This document shows positions 16,016 to 24,545 of a stretch of 64,000 nt of DNA, one piece after another (the first letter of the stretch is position 1; each line of letters starts with the position of its first letter). The position numbers and the translations under genes were made by a program. Source of the DNA: Halorientalis persicus (GTDB taxonomy: Archaea; Halobacteriota; Halobacteria; Halobacteriales; Haloarculaceae); contig NZ_FOCX01000004.1 in assembly GCF_900110215.1 (NCBI RefSeq), positions 1 to 64,000 of the forward strand, given 5' to 3'. Below the pieces are notes generated by a model. The model saw only the letters and a list, made by a program, of their open reading frames with translations, made no database searches and had not been told where the DNA came from.

Positions 16016-17064
16016 AAGACGCCGAGCCCTTCGATCACCGCGTACAGCACGTCCCCGTAGGTCAGCCCCAGCACGAGCCCGAGGAACATCGGGACGAGGA
16101 AGGGGATGCCGGGCGTGATCCACACCTCGTCGTCGCTGGTCAGTACTGTGAGCCCTTCCCGCAACTGTTCGGGCGTCGTCCCGTACGCGCTTCCCTCGAT
16201 CTCCTCGAAGAACTGCTCTGCCCCCCAGGGATCGGCAATCTCCGTCTCCTCGGCTGGGTCCTCGTCGTCGGCGTCGACGGACGGATCATCGGCCGCGGCG
16301 TCGTCCTCCGGAGTCGGCCGGCCGCCGTCGGTCACCGTGATCGCGCCGTCGCCGGGTGGATTCGTCTCCGCCGGGATGGTCGCCGGGTCGCGGAACGCGT
16401 CGGGATCGGCCCGTAGCTCCGCGAAGCTCGCGCCCCGCCAGGACAGATACATCCGGAGCGCGTCCAGGTCGAGCCCACGCCGGGTGAAGCCGTCGGGCGT
16501 CTGGAGCAGGCGGCCGTACTCCTCGGTGACCCGCTCGGTGGCGACCGGGCGGCCGATCACCATCGCCTTGGCGACGTGGCCGCCGGCCGCGTTGCGCAAC
16601 GTGAGCGCGACCGGGTAGAAGAGGCCGACGACGACGGTGTTCGAGAGGACCGACATCGCGAACACGCCCAGCGTCGGGACGACGACCGGGAGCGCGAAGT
16701 CGGGAAACAGGTACGTCGGGAAAGTCGGAAAGAGCACGGCGAGCGTGATCAGCGCCTTGGCGTCGGCCCCGCCGAAGCCACCGATCCACCAGAAGCCGTA
16801 GGCGAGTGGCACCACGAACCCGATGCTGATCATCACCCGCAGGAAGTACGCTCGCTGGTTGACGTATCCTACCGTCGCGCCCGTCCAGACCTGCCAGACC
16901 TCGACGGCGAGCGCGAGCAGCGCGACCCCGAGCAACGGAAGCCACGCCTGGTTGGGGACCCGTCGGGTCTTGATGTCCCGCCACGCGGCCCACCCCAGCG
17001 CCGGCACCGCCACCAGCCGGAGCAGATCCGGGATCGACGCCGTCACGATATCGGTCGCTACCAC
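16012..17064 (-). CDS. pibD: Type IV prepilin peptidase, A24 family
   Basis: A 350-residue membrane aspartic protease that would cleave archaellin and pilin precursors. The two catalytic Asp are visible: WRDIKTRRVPN (Asp30) and the GxGD-type GGFGGADAKAL (Asp101). About six to seven membrane segments are interrupted by a long acidic cytoplasmic region (about residues 230-310), and the length matches haloarchaeal PibD. No pilin genes are adjacent. The stop is shared as CTAG with the lipoprotein gene. Confidence 0.88.
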   Translation of the reverse strand: MVATDIVTASIPDLLRLVAVPALGWAAWRDIKTRRVPNQAWLPLLGVALLALAVEVWQVWTGATVGYVNQRAYFLRVMISIGFVVPLAYGFWWIGGFGGADAKALITLAVLFPTFPTYLFPDFALPVVVPTLGVFAMSVLSNTVVVGLFYPVALTLRNAAGGHVAKAMVIGRPVATERVTEEYGRLLQTPDGFTRRGLDLDALRMYLSWRGASFAELRADPDAFRDPATIPAETNPPGDGAITVTDGGRPTPEDDAAADDPSVDADDEDPAEETEIADPWGAEQFFEEIEGSAYGTTPEQLREGLTVLTSDDEVWITPGIPFLVPMFLGLVLGLTYGDVLYAVIEGLGVF

Positions 17065-17129
17065 ACCCGGGGCCAGCCACGGCTAGACAATAGCGTTTGC
17101 GAACGGCTCGAAACGGAGAAGGGGCCGCG

Positions 17130-17519
17130 TTAGATGACGCGGTTCTGCAGGTAGTCGAGGTGTTTCGCGTTGTAGACGATCCGGACCTCGTCGGCGTCGG
17201 GGCTGCCGATGCAGGTCAGACGGACGTTCTTGTCTTCGACCTCCTCGTCGCTGAGGATCTGCTGCATATCCATGTCGATCTCGCCTTCGACCACGATGGC
17301 GGCGCAGTTTGCACACGCGCCGGCGCGACAGGAGAAAGGCCAGTCGTAGCCCTGGGACTCGGCCGATTCGAGGATGTACTCGCCCTCGTTGACCTCGAGC
17401 GTGCCGTAGTCCTCGTCGTCGAGGTCGGCCTCGGCGGCCTTGTCGAACGTCTCGCTGTCGTACATGTCCCAACCGTGATCGTCCAGTACTTCGTAATTAA
17501 GGTACTCTACCGTGGGCAT
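17130..17519 (-). CDS. fer: 2Fe-2S ferredoxin, halobacterial plant type
   Basis: A 129-residue soluble electron carrier. The [2Fe-2S] ligands are Cys64, Cys69, Cys72 and Cys103 in the pattern CRAGACANC...LTC. The acidic N-terminal insert (about residues 12-45) is characteristic of the haloarchaeal protein, which accepts electrons from 2-oxoacid:ferredoxin oxidoreductases. The start ATG at 17519 gives [10 protein letters not shown], the usual N-terminus, and an in-frame TTG one codon upstream is ignored. Confidence 0.96.
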   Translation of the reverse strand: MPTVEYLNYEVLDDHGWDMYDSETFDKAAEADLDDEDYGTLEVNEGEYILESAESQGYDWPFSCRAGACANCAAIVVEGEIDMDMQQILSDEEVEDKNVRLTCIGSPDADEVRIVYNAKHLDYLQNRVI

Positions 17520-17610
17520 CAACTCTGTCGTTCGGCCCCCTGACTGTTAGACTTTGCTGTTTTCGGGTTCCCCCGATGAACAATTATGCCGAATGTTTCC
17601 GGCCAGCCGG

Positions 17611-18822
17611 TCAAAAGATGGGCACGAACCGGAAGAGCAGGTACGACGCGACCGTCGCGATGGCCGGGACGATGTTCTGGAGCAAGATTACTCGCGCCGT
17701 CGTCGCCGGCTCGAACAGGTCCGAGGCTCTCGGCAGGTCCTCGGGTTCTTCCTCGCCGATGGCTTTCCGGTCGCCGCTCTCGGGCGTGCCGCCCTCCCCG
17801 CCGACCGTCGGCGCGTCCTCTGCCTCGGCCGCCAGTGCACCCGGTGAGACCGCGGGCTGATCGCCCCCGCCCCGGACCGCGTCGCCGATGGTCGCCGTCC
17901 GGGTCGCCCGCCCCCAGCCGAGGCCGACGATGCTCATCGTCGCGATGATGACGAAACTGGCCGGCACGCCGAATGCCGACAGCATCGTCACCAGCGTGGA
18001 ACTGACGACGGCGACGACCAGCGCCGCCAGGATCGGCAGATCCGTCAGGTCGTTGCCCACCGTGTCCATCGTCCGCCGGGCGATGGTGAACGCACCCAGC
18101 CCGATGGCCGCCCCACCCAGCAAGACGCCGTCGTAGAGCCCGAGCGAGCCGCTCCCGACCAGCGGTGCGACCGCGTTGGCGACGTTCGAGGCCCCCGCCG
18201 AGAACGCCATGTAACAGCCGATACCGACGACGGACAGCGTCCCCACGAACTCCCGACGAGTCGTCCCCGGCCCCAGCGTGGGCCACGGGACCGTTCCCGA
18301 CCGATCCAGCACGAGTAGCGAGCCCTCCGACTGGGAGATGGCGAACGACTCGACCAGCCGCGGGTAGAAGTACCGCCCGATGACGCCACAGACCCAGAAC
18401 GCGAGCACCGGCGCGAACAGCCACCAGGAGACGATCTCGCCCATCTCCGCCCAGTTGAGGGTGCTCTGGGCCAGTCCGAGCCCCGCGATCGCGCCGACCG
18501 CCGTCATCGATGTGGAGGCCGGCACGCCCACGACATTCGAGAGAAAGAGTGCGAACCCGATGAAAAACAGAACGGCGATGGAGGTCGACAGCGTGAACGC
18601 GCTCTCGGGGACGATCTGTCCGCCGAGTGTCTCGACCACCTCCGTCCCGACGGTGACCCCGCCCAGCAGCGCGAATACCGTCATCAGCCCTGCAGCCCCG
18701 ATCTTCGAGACCGTTCCCGCGCCGACGGCGGGGCCGAACGCCACGCCCGTCGAGGATCCACCGATGTTGAATCCGACGAATACGGCCACCAGAAGTCCGA
18801 GCGCGAGGAGGGCCGATACCAT
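17611..18822 (-). CDS. PiT-family inorganic phosphate transporter (first copy)
   Basis: A 403-residue protein with about ten membrane segments and the duplicated PiT architecture: an N-terminal GFNIGGSSTGVAFGPAVGAG repeat and a second, related repeat AFSAGASNVANAVAPLVG near residue 215, each with the conserved Asn/Gly region. A charged cytoplasmic loop (about residues 310-365) precedes the last segment. It likely imports phosphate with Na+ or H+. A distinct paralogue is at 33.2 kb. No phoU-like gene is adjacent here. Confidence 0.88.
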   Translation of the reverse strand: MVSALLALGLLVAVFVGFNIGGSSTGVAFGPAVGAGTVSKIGAAGLMTVFALLGGVTVGTEVVETLGGQIVPESAFTLSTSIAVLFFIGFALFLSNVVGVPASTSMTAVGAIAGLGLAQSTLNWAEMGEIVSWWLFAPVLAFWVCGVIGRYFYPRLVESFAISQSEGSLLVLDRSGTVPWPTLGPGTTRREFVGTLSVVGIGCYMAFSAGASNVANAVAPLVGSGSLGLYDGVLLGGAAIGLGAFTIARRTMDTVGNDLTDLPILAALVVAVVSSTLVTMLSAFGVPASFVIIATMSIVGLGWGRATRTATIGDAVRGGGDQPAVSPGALAAEAEDAPTVGGEGGTPESGDRKAIGEEEPEDLPRASDLFEPATTARVILLQNIVPAIATVASYLLFRFVPIF

Positions 18823-18950
18823 GTGCGCTCCTGCGAGTGCCGCAGATTAAACGATGGCGCTTTCGACGATACCCGCCGCCGTCGGTGGAACCCGTCCATC
18901 GGCCGCCTGCGACCGACACCCTTTCCGCAGTCGCCCGCGGAGTCGGGTAT

Positions 18951-19673
18951 ATGTTTCCCGAGTTCGAGGTCGTCCCCGCCGTAGATATGCAGGACGGCCA
19001 GGTCGTCCAGCTCGTCGGCGGCGAGCGCGGCACCGGCACGGAGTACGGCGACCCCGTCGAGGCCGCCCGCCGCTGGGTCGACGCGGGCGCACGCACCCTC
19101 CACCTCGTCGACCTCGACGGCGCGTTCGAGGGCGAGCGCGAGAACGCCTCCGCCGTCGACGCCATCCTCGACGACGTAGACGTCGACGTGCAACTGGGCG
19201 GCGGCATCCGTACCGTCGCCGACGCCACCGACCTGCTGGACCGTGGCGTCGACCGCGTCATCCTCGGCACCGCGGCCGTCGAGACCCCCGAGATCGTCGA
19301 AGGGATCAGCGACGAACACCCCGGGAGCGTCACGGTGAGTCTGGACGCGAAGGACGGCGAGGTCGTCGTCTCGGGCTGGACCGAGGGCACCGGCCTCGAC
19401 CCGGCCGAGGCCGCGACCCGGTACGAGGATCTCGGCGCGGGTGCGATCCTGTTCACCGACGTGGACGTGGAAGGGCAACTCGAGGGGGTCCGCACCGACC
19501 CCGTCCGGCGGGTCGTCGAGGCCGTCGACATCCCCGTGATCGCCAGCGGCGGCGTCGCGACGCTAGAGGACGTTCGCGACCTGCAGGCGGCCGGCGCGAG
19601 CGCCGTCGTGGTCGGGAGCGCCCTCTACGAGGGGCAGTTCACGCTGGAAGACGCGATGGCGGCCGGTGAGTAG
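18951..19673 (+). CDS. hisA: ProFAR isomerase (HisA)
   Basis: A 240-residue TIM-barrel enzyme of histidine synthesis (fourth step). Seen are EVVPAVDMQDGQVVQLVGG with the first catalytic Asp, LHLVDLDGAF, QLGGGIRT, VSLDAKDGEVVVSGW, FTDVDVEGQLEG with the second Asp region, and IASGGVATLEDV. ATG at 18951 places the barrel start in register with the family. The stop abuts the stop of the convergent rhodanese gene with no gap. Confidence 0.95.
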   Translation: MFPEFEVVPAVDMQDGQVVQLVGGERGTGTEYGDPVEAARRWVDAGARTLHLVDLDGAFEGERENASAVDAILDDVDVDVQLGGGIRTVADATDLLDRGVDRVILGTAAVETPEIVEGISDEHPGSVTVSLDAKDGEVVVSGWTEGTGLDPAEAATRYEDLGAGAILFTDVDVEGQLEGVRTDPVRRVVEAVDIPVIASGGVATLEDVRDLQAAGASAVVVGSALYEGQFTLEDAMAAGE

Positions 19674-20519
19674 TCAGGCCTGCGTGCCGCCGGTGACCCG
19701 CCCCGCCGCGGTGACGCCGCCGCTCGTCAACTCCCCGAGGGGCTCGGTGAGGCTGTATGCGGGCGTCTCGACGGTGATCTCGGTACTGTCGGTGACGCCC
19801 GAGAAGTGCAAGACGAGTTCGTAGTCACCGTCCGATCCGATCGGGTTGGCTTCCTCCTGGCTTCCGTCGACCGTCCGCGCCCAGGCGTACTCGCCGGCGT
19901 GTGCGGGGTCGGCAGTCCCCTCGATCACGTGGCCGTAGGGCTGATACTCGACGTTCTCGCCGGCCATCGGGTAGTCCAGCTGGTGCCACTCCCAGAACCC
20001 CTCGTCGATGGCGTACACTTCCTCGTAGCCGTTCTGATACAGCTGGGCCGCTCGCATCGACGAGAGGTGGTGTGGACAGCCACAGTAGGTCACGATCCGG
20101 TCGCCCTCGGGCCAGGCCGTCGCGGGGTCGTCCTGGCGGCCGCTCGCCGGGCTGAGGACCGCGCCGGTGACGTGTGAAGTCGCGTACTGTCGCTCGCCGC
20201 GGGCGTCCGCGAACCGCGCCTCGCGCCGGCGGTACCAGTCGTAGGCCACGTCGATGGGCACCAGCGGCACCTCGATCCCCTGCTCGTAGGCGATGGTCTC
20301 GAACGACGACGTGTCCGCGTTCGGCGGCGGTGGCGTCTCGTCGATCACCGACGGATCGGGATATCCGTCCGCCGCGGCCGAGATCGACTCCGGCGTCCCG
20401 CTGTCGGTCCCAGCACTTCCGGTTGCGCTGTCGCTCGGCGTCCCGTCCGACGATCCCCCCATACAACCCGTCAGTCCGGCGGCGGCCCCCACCGCCCACA
20501 GAAATCGACGGCGATCCAT
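19674..20519 (-). CDS. Tat lipoprotein with rhodanese-like domain
   Basis: A 281-residue protein with a Tat signal RRRFLWAVGAAAGLTGC (lipid-modified Cys about residue 19), a Ser/Thr/Gly-rich linker, and a rhodanese-type domain (about residues 85-185). The active-site loop is TYCGCPHHLSSM, whose first Cys would carry persulfide, preceded by the ATSHVTGAVLSP segment typical of rhodaneses. A beta-rich C-terminal domain (about 195-281) follows. It is probably extracellular and membrane-anchored; sulfur transfer or a redox role is inferred. ATG at 20519 is chosen because the Tat motif starts there. Confidence 0.75.
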   Translation of the reverse strand: MDRRRFLWAVGAAAGLTGCMGGSSDGTPSDSATGSAGTDSGTPESISAAADGYPDPSVIDETPPPPNADTSSFETIAYEQGIEVPLVPIDVAYDWYRRREARFADARGERQYATSHVTGAVLSPASGRQDDPATAWPEGDRIVTYCGCPHHLSSMRAAQLYQNGYEEVYAIDEGFWEWHQLDYPMAGENVEYQPYGHVIEGTADPAHAGEYAWARTVDGSQEEANPIGSDGDYELVLHFSGVTDSTEITVETPAYSLTEPLGELTSGGVTAAGRVTGGTQA

Positions 20520-20573
20520 GTCAGTACGCCAGCACCGACGGGGCAAAACGATAACGCCTGCCGCGCTCGCCGA

Positions 20574-20759
20574 TCAGGTCCGCCCCTGCCGACCGCCGGG
20601 GCGGTCGACGCGGCCACCGGGGCCGGAAAACCGCGGGACAGCGAGCAGGTACGCGCCCACCGCCAGCAGGACGACGGCGACGGGCAGCGTCGGGCCACTC
20701 CCGACGAACAACAGTCCTGTCGCCGCCACGAGCACGCCGAGCGCGTCGCGCTTGTGCAT
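20574..20759 (-). CDS. Small two-segment membrane protein
   Basis: A 61-residue peptide with two hydrophobic stretches ([16 protein letters not shown] and [17 protein letters not shown]) and a basic, Gly/Arg-rich tail. No family is recognised. The start MHKRDALG fits the usual position of small haloarchaeal membrane proteins. It lies 54 bases upstream of the rhodanese lipoprotein on the same strand and may share its transcript. Confidence 0.5.
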   Translation of the reverse strand: MHKRDALGVLVAATGLLFVGSGPTLPVAVVLLAVGAYLLAVPRFSGPGGRVDRPGGRQGRT

Positions 20760-20884
20760 ACTCGTGTGGTGAACAGTCACACGCACAAATAGCTCAGTCA
20801 GACGGCCGTCATCGGCGCGTCAGCGCTGCCGGCCGCGGCTCACGGCCCGAAACCACCTTATGCCCGGCCCGTCTCCCTCGACGT

Positions 20885-21472
20885 ATGAGCGACCGGACGG
20901 CGGCGGTGACCCGTGAGACCGCCGAAACCGAGATCGAGGTGACCCTCGACGTGGACGGCGACGGTGATGCGACGGTCGACACCGGCATCGGCTTCTTCGA
21001 CCATATGCTGGAAGCCCTCGCCAAACACGGTCTGTTCGATCTCACCGTCGACTGCGACGGCGACCTGGAGATCGACGACCACCACACCGTCGAGGACGTG
21101 GCGATCACCCTTGGCCAGGCCTTCGAGGAAGCGCTAGGGGACAAGCGCGGCATCCGCCGCTACGCCGACCGGAAGGTCCCGCTGGACGAGGCCGTCGCCG
21201 AGGTCGTCGTCGACGTGTCGGGCCGCCCCTTCTTCGAGTTCGACGGCGCGTTCGCACAGGCACAGGTCGGCGAGTTCACCAGCCACATGGGCCAGCACTT
21301 CCTGCGCTCGCTCGCGACGAACGCCGGGTTGACCCTGCACGCCTCGGTCACCGGCGAGAACGCCCACCATCAGGTCGAGGCGCTGTTCAAAGCGCTGGCG
21401 CGGGCGCTGGACGATGCGACCCGCATCGACGAGCGCCGCAGCGACACGCCGAGTACGAAAGGCGAACTCTAG
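20885..21472 (+). CDS. hisB: Imidazoleglycerol-phosphate dehydratase
   Basis: A 195-residue Mn-dependent enzyme of histidine synthesis (sixth step). The two metal-binding repeats are clear: [14 protein letters not shown] with [11 protein letters not shown] in the first half, and [12 protein letters not shown] with [14 protein letters not shown] in the second. The C-terminus [12 protein letters not shown] is typical. A short AT-rich CCTTATGCCC lies about 25 bases before ATG. The stop is a CTAG shared with the convergent HTH regulator. Confidence 0.96.
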   Translation: MSDRTAAVTRETAETEIEVTLDVDGDGDATVDTGIGFFDHMLEALAKHGLFDLTVDCDGDLEIDDHHTVEDVAITLGQAFEEALGDKRGIRRYADRKVPLDEAVAEVVVDVSGRPFFEFDGAFAQAQVGEFTSHMGQHFLRSLATNAGLTLHASVTGENAHHQVEALFKALARALDDATRIDERRSDTPSTKGEL

Positions 21473-22131
21473 ACTGACTCCAGCAGCGCGTCCAGCAGGA
21501 CCGACTCGGCACGTCGGAGCAGTTCGTTCGCGGTACTGGGCGCACAGCCCAGTTCGTCGGCGACCGCCTCGAAGGAGGTGGCTCTCGGTGTCTCGTAGTA
21601 CCCCAGTTCGTGTGCGACCAGCACCGCCTCGCGCTGGCGGTCGGTCAGCCGGCCGAGATAGCCCGGTTCGTCCGGCGTGTACTCGCCGGTCCACTCGATT
21701 TCGACGGCGATCCGGTCGGTCACCTCGGCGAAGGCGGCCTGGAGCGCCGCCTCCGTGCCCGCCACCGTGACCCGGACGCCCCGGTCTGTGTACCGGAAGG
21801 GTGGGTCCAGTATGAGGGCGTGGGACTCGGCGATGGCGAGCAACTCGCTCAGCGTCTCGCGCTCGCTGACGTGGACGAACGCGAACAGCTGTCCGTCACC
21901 CCCGTCGATTACGTCGTAGTCGTACACGTCCGCGCGGTCGCGGAACACCGCGTCGAGCGCCGCGGCGTCGTCGCCGGCCAGCCGGTACAGGAGCGCGTAG
22001 GTCCCGTCGCTGTGCCACTCCAGGGCCACGAGCGCCTCCCGCTGGACGCCGTCGACGCCCGCGATGGCCGCGTCGACGCCCGGGAACGCCTGCCCCTCGG
22101 GGAGGACCTGTCCTTCGACGGCGCGCATCAC
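21469..22131 (-). CDS. Bacterioopsin-activator-type HTH regulator
   Basis: A 220-residue protein with an N-terminal bacterioopsin-activator sensor-like region (about 1-150) and a C-terminal HTH_10 domain. The HTH starts [22 protein letters not shown] and continues [24 protein letters not shown]. This family contains Bat and many haloarchaeal transcription regulators. The targets are unknown. The first two codons are both ATG, so the start could be 22131 or 22128. It shares its stop with hisB. Confidence 0.82.
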   Translation of the reverse strand: MMRAVEGQVLPEGQAFPGVDAAIAGVDGVQREALVALEWHSDGTYALLYRLAGDDAAALDAVFRDRADVYDYDVIDGGDGQLFAFVHVSERETLSELLAIAESHALILDPPFRYTDRGVRVTVAGTEAALQAAFAEVTDRIAVEIEWTGEYTPDEPGYLGRLTDRQREAVLVAHELGYYETPRATSFEAVADELGCAPSTANELLRRAESVLLDALLESV

Positions 22132-22173
22132 GTTTGCCTCACGGTGGCGGGGCTGAAGGTTCTGTCTCCCGGC

Positions 22174-22605
22174 TCAGTACTCGAACTCGGTGTCGATGGC
22201 CGCGGCTTCTTCGGTCATCACGACGGCCGCGTCGCTGTACTGGAGGGTCCGCTGCATATCGCCGTCCAGCTCGAACTCGCCGCTCATCAGCCCGTCGATG
22301 GCTCCCAGGTTCTCCCGGAGCAGTTCCTTCCAGGTGCCGTACTCGCCACGGAAGGCAAAGCCCCAGTCGACGCCGTCGGGGTCGTCGGTCCGGAACGCGT
22401 CGGTACAGACGCCGTCTTCCAGCCCGACGAAGAAGTACAGGTCCTCGCCGTCGTAGGTGTCGTCGGGCCGGATGTGAAAGAGGAAGTCGCCGTTGAAATC
22501 GACGCCCCAGCCCGCGCCGACCTCGCTGTACTCCGCCGAGCCGTTCAGTCGTTCGCCCCACGCCTCGATCCACTCGTCAGCGTCACTCGGCAGTGTGAGT
22601 GCCAT
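22174..22605 (-). CDS. SCP2 sterol-binding domain-like protein
   Basis: A 143-residue acidic protein whose C-terminal part (FRGEYGTWKELL, GAIDGLMSGEFELDGDM, LQYSDAAVVM) has the layout of the SCP2 domain, where a hydrophobic pocket holds lipids or other ligands. The natural ligand in archaea is unknown. It is preceded by a TATA box that overlaps the end of a broken SDR gene, and by an element also found before the enolase-superfamily operon. The two may therefore be co-regulated. Confidence 0.65.
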   Translation of the reverse strand: MALTLPSDADEWIEAWGERLNGSAEYSEVGAGWGVDFNGDFLFHIRPDDTYDGEDLYFFVGLEDGVCTDAFRTDDPDGVDWGFAFRGEYGTWKELLRENLGAIDGLMSGEFELDGDMQRTLQYSDAAVVMTEEAAAIDTEFEY

Positions 22606-22628
22606 ACTCGCTGATTTAGCGCCCCGCC

Positions 22629-22665
22629 CGTAGCGATTGCCGCGAATCGAGCCGTATATTTATAA
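22629..22665 (-). promoter_or_regulatory. Promoter with CTCGATTCG element, copy A (SCP2-like gene)
   Basis: On the minus strand TTATAAATATA (22665-22655) is followed by CGGCTCGATTCGCGG, about 50-60 bases before the ATG at 22605. My hand alignment with 23867-23903 gives 27 identical positions of 37, including the TATA core and CTCGATTCG. The element lies between the TATA box and the expected transcription start, where a repressor would act. Confidence 0.5.
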
Positions 22666-22740
22666 CGGGCCAGCCATCCCCGCCGCGCCGGTCACCGGCG
22701 CGACCGACCCGTCCAGCCGGAACTCGTCGAGGACCCCCAT
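22660..22740 (-). pseudogene. Short-chain dehydrogenase gene remnant (first 26 codons)
   Basis: The ATG at 22740 overlaps the enolase-family stop (TGATG), as expected for a second operon gene. The product opens MGVLDEFRLDGSVAPVTGAA, the start of an SDR with the VTGA part of its cofactor motif, but then reads GMAGPL and stops. A real SDR would run for about 250 residues. The stop codon TAA is part of the TATA box of the next gene, so the remainder was lost by deletion or rearrangement. Confidence 0.6.
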
Positions 22741-23840
22741 CACTCGCCCTCCAGCAGGTCCCGATCCAGTTCGATACCCAGGCCCGGTCCCTTCGGCGGC
22801 GTGACAGTGCCGTCCGTGGCGGTGAACTCGCCGTGGATCGGTGCCGCCCACGCCTCGGGCGTCCACGGCGGGTCGTGGGGGAACTCACACCAGTCGGCCC
22901 CGATCGCCGCCATCACGTGCAGGTTCGCGGCGAAGCCGATGGCGTTGGTCCAGGTGTGTGGGACGAACCGAACACCTCGATTCCGGGCGGCCCCGGCGAC
23001 CTCGACGGCCCGCTTGATCCCGGTCACCAGCGCCGCGTCGGGCTGGAGGACGTCCACGGCGTCGCGGTCGAGGAACTCGTACAGCTCCTGGGGCCCGCCG
23101 TTGAACTCCCCGCCGGCGATGGGAACCGCGGCGGCGTCGCGCAGGCGCGCGTACCCGTCGTAGTCGTGGCGGGGCAGGGGCTCCTCGAACCACGCGATCC
23201 CGCCGATGTCGGCCAACTCGCGGGCGACCGCCTCGGCCTCGGCCACCGACCACTGGGTCTCGTCTTCCATCACCCGGACCGCCCACCCCTTGTTCGCGTC
23301 GACCATCAGCGTGAGGTCGGGGAACGCCTCCCGGACCGCCCGCACCACGTCGAGGTCGGCCCGCTCGGCGATCCGGAGCTTGACGGCCTCGAACCCCTCG
23401 TCGACGCGGTCCTCGACGTACCCGATGCGTTCCTCTGCCGGCTGGACCTCACCGGTGCTGGCGTAGGCCCGGATCGGGTCGTCGCACCCGCCGAGCAACT
23501 CGTAGACGGGCTTGCCGGCGTCCTTGCCGATGATATCCCACAGCGCGAGTTCGAGGTGCCACGGCCGCGGCCCGATCAGATCGACCGTCTCCAGTTTGCG
23601 CATGATGCCCTCGACGTCGTGTGGGTCCTCGCCCTGCAGGAACAGCGAGAGCGGTGTCGCGTAGTCGAGGCCGCCGGCGAAACTCGGGCTCGCGGTGACG
23701 CCCGTGATGCCGGCGTCGGTCTCGATCTCGAACACTTCGGCCTCGTGGCTCCCCTGTGGGTAGCCCGGGATCCAGTTCGGTCGGAAACTGTCCGCCAGCT
23801 GGTGGCTGACGTGGTGTTGCGTGACTCCGGTTATCTGCAT
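22740..23840 (-). CDS. Enolase-superfamily enzyme, mandelate racemase/muconate lactonizing type
   Basis: A 366-residue enzyme with the N-terminal capping domain and C-terminal barrel of the superfamily. Putative metal ligands are Asp181 (VDANKGW), Glu219/Glu220 (WFEEPLP) and Glu245 (AGGEFNG). The acid/base set is Lys154 with Arg156 (AVKLRI), and His295 (VPHTW) with Asp268 (LQPDAA), which points to the mandelate racemase subgroup of acid-sugar dehydratases rather than muconate cycloisomerases. The substrate is unknown. It heads an operon whose second gene, an SDR, is broken, hinting at a decayed sugar-acid pathway. Confidence 0.78.
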   Translation of the reverse strand: MQITGVTQHHVSHQLADSFRPNWIPGYPQGSHEAEVFEIETDAGITGVTASPSFAGGLDYATPLSLFLQGEDPHDVEGIMRKLETVDLIGPRPWHLELALWDIIGKDAGKPVYELLGGCDDPIRAYASTGEVQPAEERIGYVEDRVDEGFEAVKLRIAERADLDVVRAVREAFPDLTLMVDANKGWAVRVMEDETQWSVAEAEAVARELADIGGIAWFEEPLPRHDYDGYARLRDAAAVPIAGGEFNGGPQELYEFLDRDAVDVLQPDAALVTGIKRAVEVAGAARNRGVRFVPHTWTNAIGFAANLHVMAAIGADWCEFPHDPPWTPEAWAAPIHGEFTATDGTVTPPKGPGLGIELDRDLLEGE

Positions 23841-23866
23841 CTCGTTGCCCAGTCGTCGCCCTCCCT

Positions 23867-23903
23867 GGTAGCAGTTCTCACGAATCGAGACGGGTGTTTA
23901 TAA
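23867..23903 (-). promoter_or_regulatory. Promoter with CTCGATTCG element, copy B (enolase-family operon)
   Basis: The minus strand reads TTATAAACACCCGTCTCGATTCG (23903 downward, broken here as TATA box TTATAAAC and element CTCGATTCG), about 55-60 bases before the ATG at 23840. It is related to the element at 22629-22665 in sequence, order and distance to the start codon. Confidence 0.5.
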
Positions 23904-23974
23904 GACAGAGGTCTCGGGCCCCGACAGCTGACCGATGCCAAGACATACTACGGTCGGCGGTCGTGTTGGGGAGT

Positions 23975-24478
23975 ATGTTCGCGGAGATCATGGAGAAATT
24001 CGAGGGCAGCCCCTCCCAGCAGGCGGTGATTCGACTCCTCCTCGAACGGGGCTTCTCGGTCAACGACGACGGCCGGGTCGTCTCGGGCGGCATCGAGATT
24101 CCCAACACCGGCATCGCCCGGGAGATCGACGTGGATCGGCGGGTCGTGGACTCGACGACCGACGCCATCCTCGACGACGAACAGCTGCGGCGCATCTTCC
24201 AGAACATTTCCCAGATCCCCAGCCTGATGGACCTGGCCCCGGTGCTTGACCTGCACGTCCTGACCGTCGACGTGTACGACACCGAACAGCCCGGCATCGT
24301 CGCCGAGATCGCCGGCATGATCGCCGAGGAGGGCATCTCGATGCGCCAGACCGTCTCCGAAGATCCCGAGTTCGCTGTCGACCCCAAACTCTACATCGTG
24401 ACCGAGGAGGCCCTGCCCGGCGACCTCCTCAACGAGATCCGCGACCGCGACTACGTGCGCAAGATCGAGTTACAGTGA
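23975..24478 (+). CDS. ACT-domain protein, putative regulator of amino acid metabolism
   Basis: A 167-residue protein. The N-terminal half (EIMEKFEGSPSQQAVIRLLLERGFSV) looks like a short helical winged-helix-like region. The C-terminal half contains an ACT domain with VLTVDVYDTEQPGIVAEIAGMI and YIVTEEALPGDLLNEI. ACT domains bind amino acids. The start at 23975 (MFAEIMEKF) is preferred because the upstream in-frame reading overlaps the promoter of the divergent operon. Confidence 0.8.
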   Translation: MFAEIMEKFEGSPSQQAVIRLLLERGFSVNDDGRVVSGGIEIPNTGIAREIDVDRRVVDSTTDAILDDEQLRRIFQNISQIPSLMDLAPVLDLHVLTVDVYDTEQPGIVAEIAGMIAEEGISMRQTVSEDPEFAVDPKLYIVTEEALPGDLLNEIRDRDYVRKIELQ

Positions 24479-24510
24479 GTCGACGGGTCCCTGCGGGGCC
24501 GGGCTGCCAC

Positions 24511-24520
24511 AAATAATTTT
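24511..24520 (+). promoter_or_regulatory. TATA-like box of the PAS kinase gene
   Basis: AAATAATTTT lies 26-35 bases before the ATG at 24546 and is the only AT-rich block in the surrounding G+C-rich sequence. It overlaps an in-frame TTG at 24519, arguing that ATG 24546 is the true start. Confidence 0.5.
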
Positions 24521-24545
24521 GAGGATCCTCCTGAAAGACGATGAC

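Noticed and set aside
24519-24545. TTG start nine codons upstream for the PAS kinase
   Set aside because: It overlaps the likely TATA box. ATG 24546 has the right promoter spacing.
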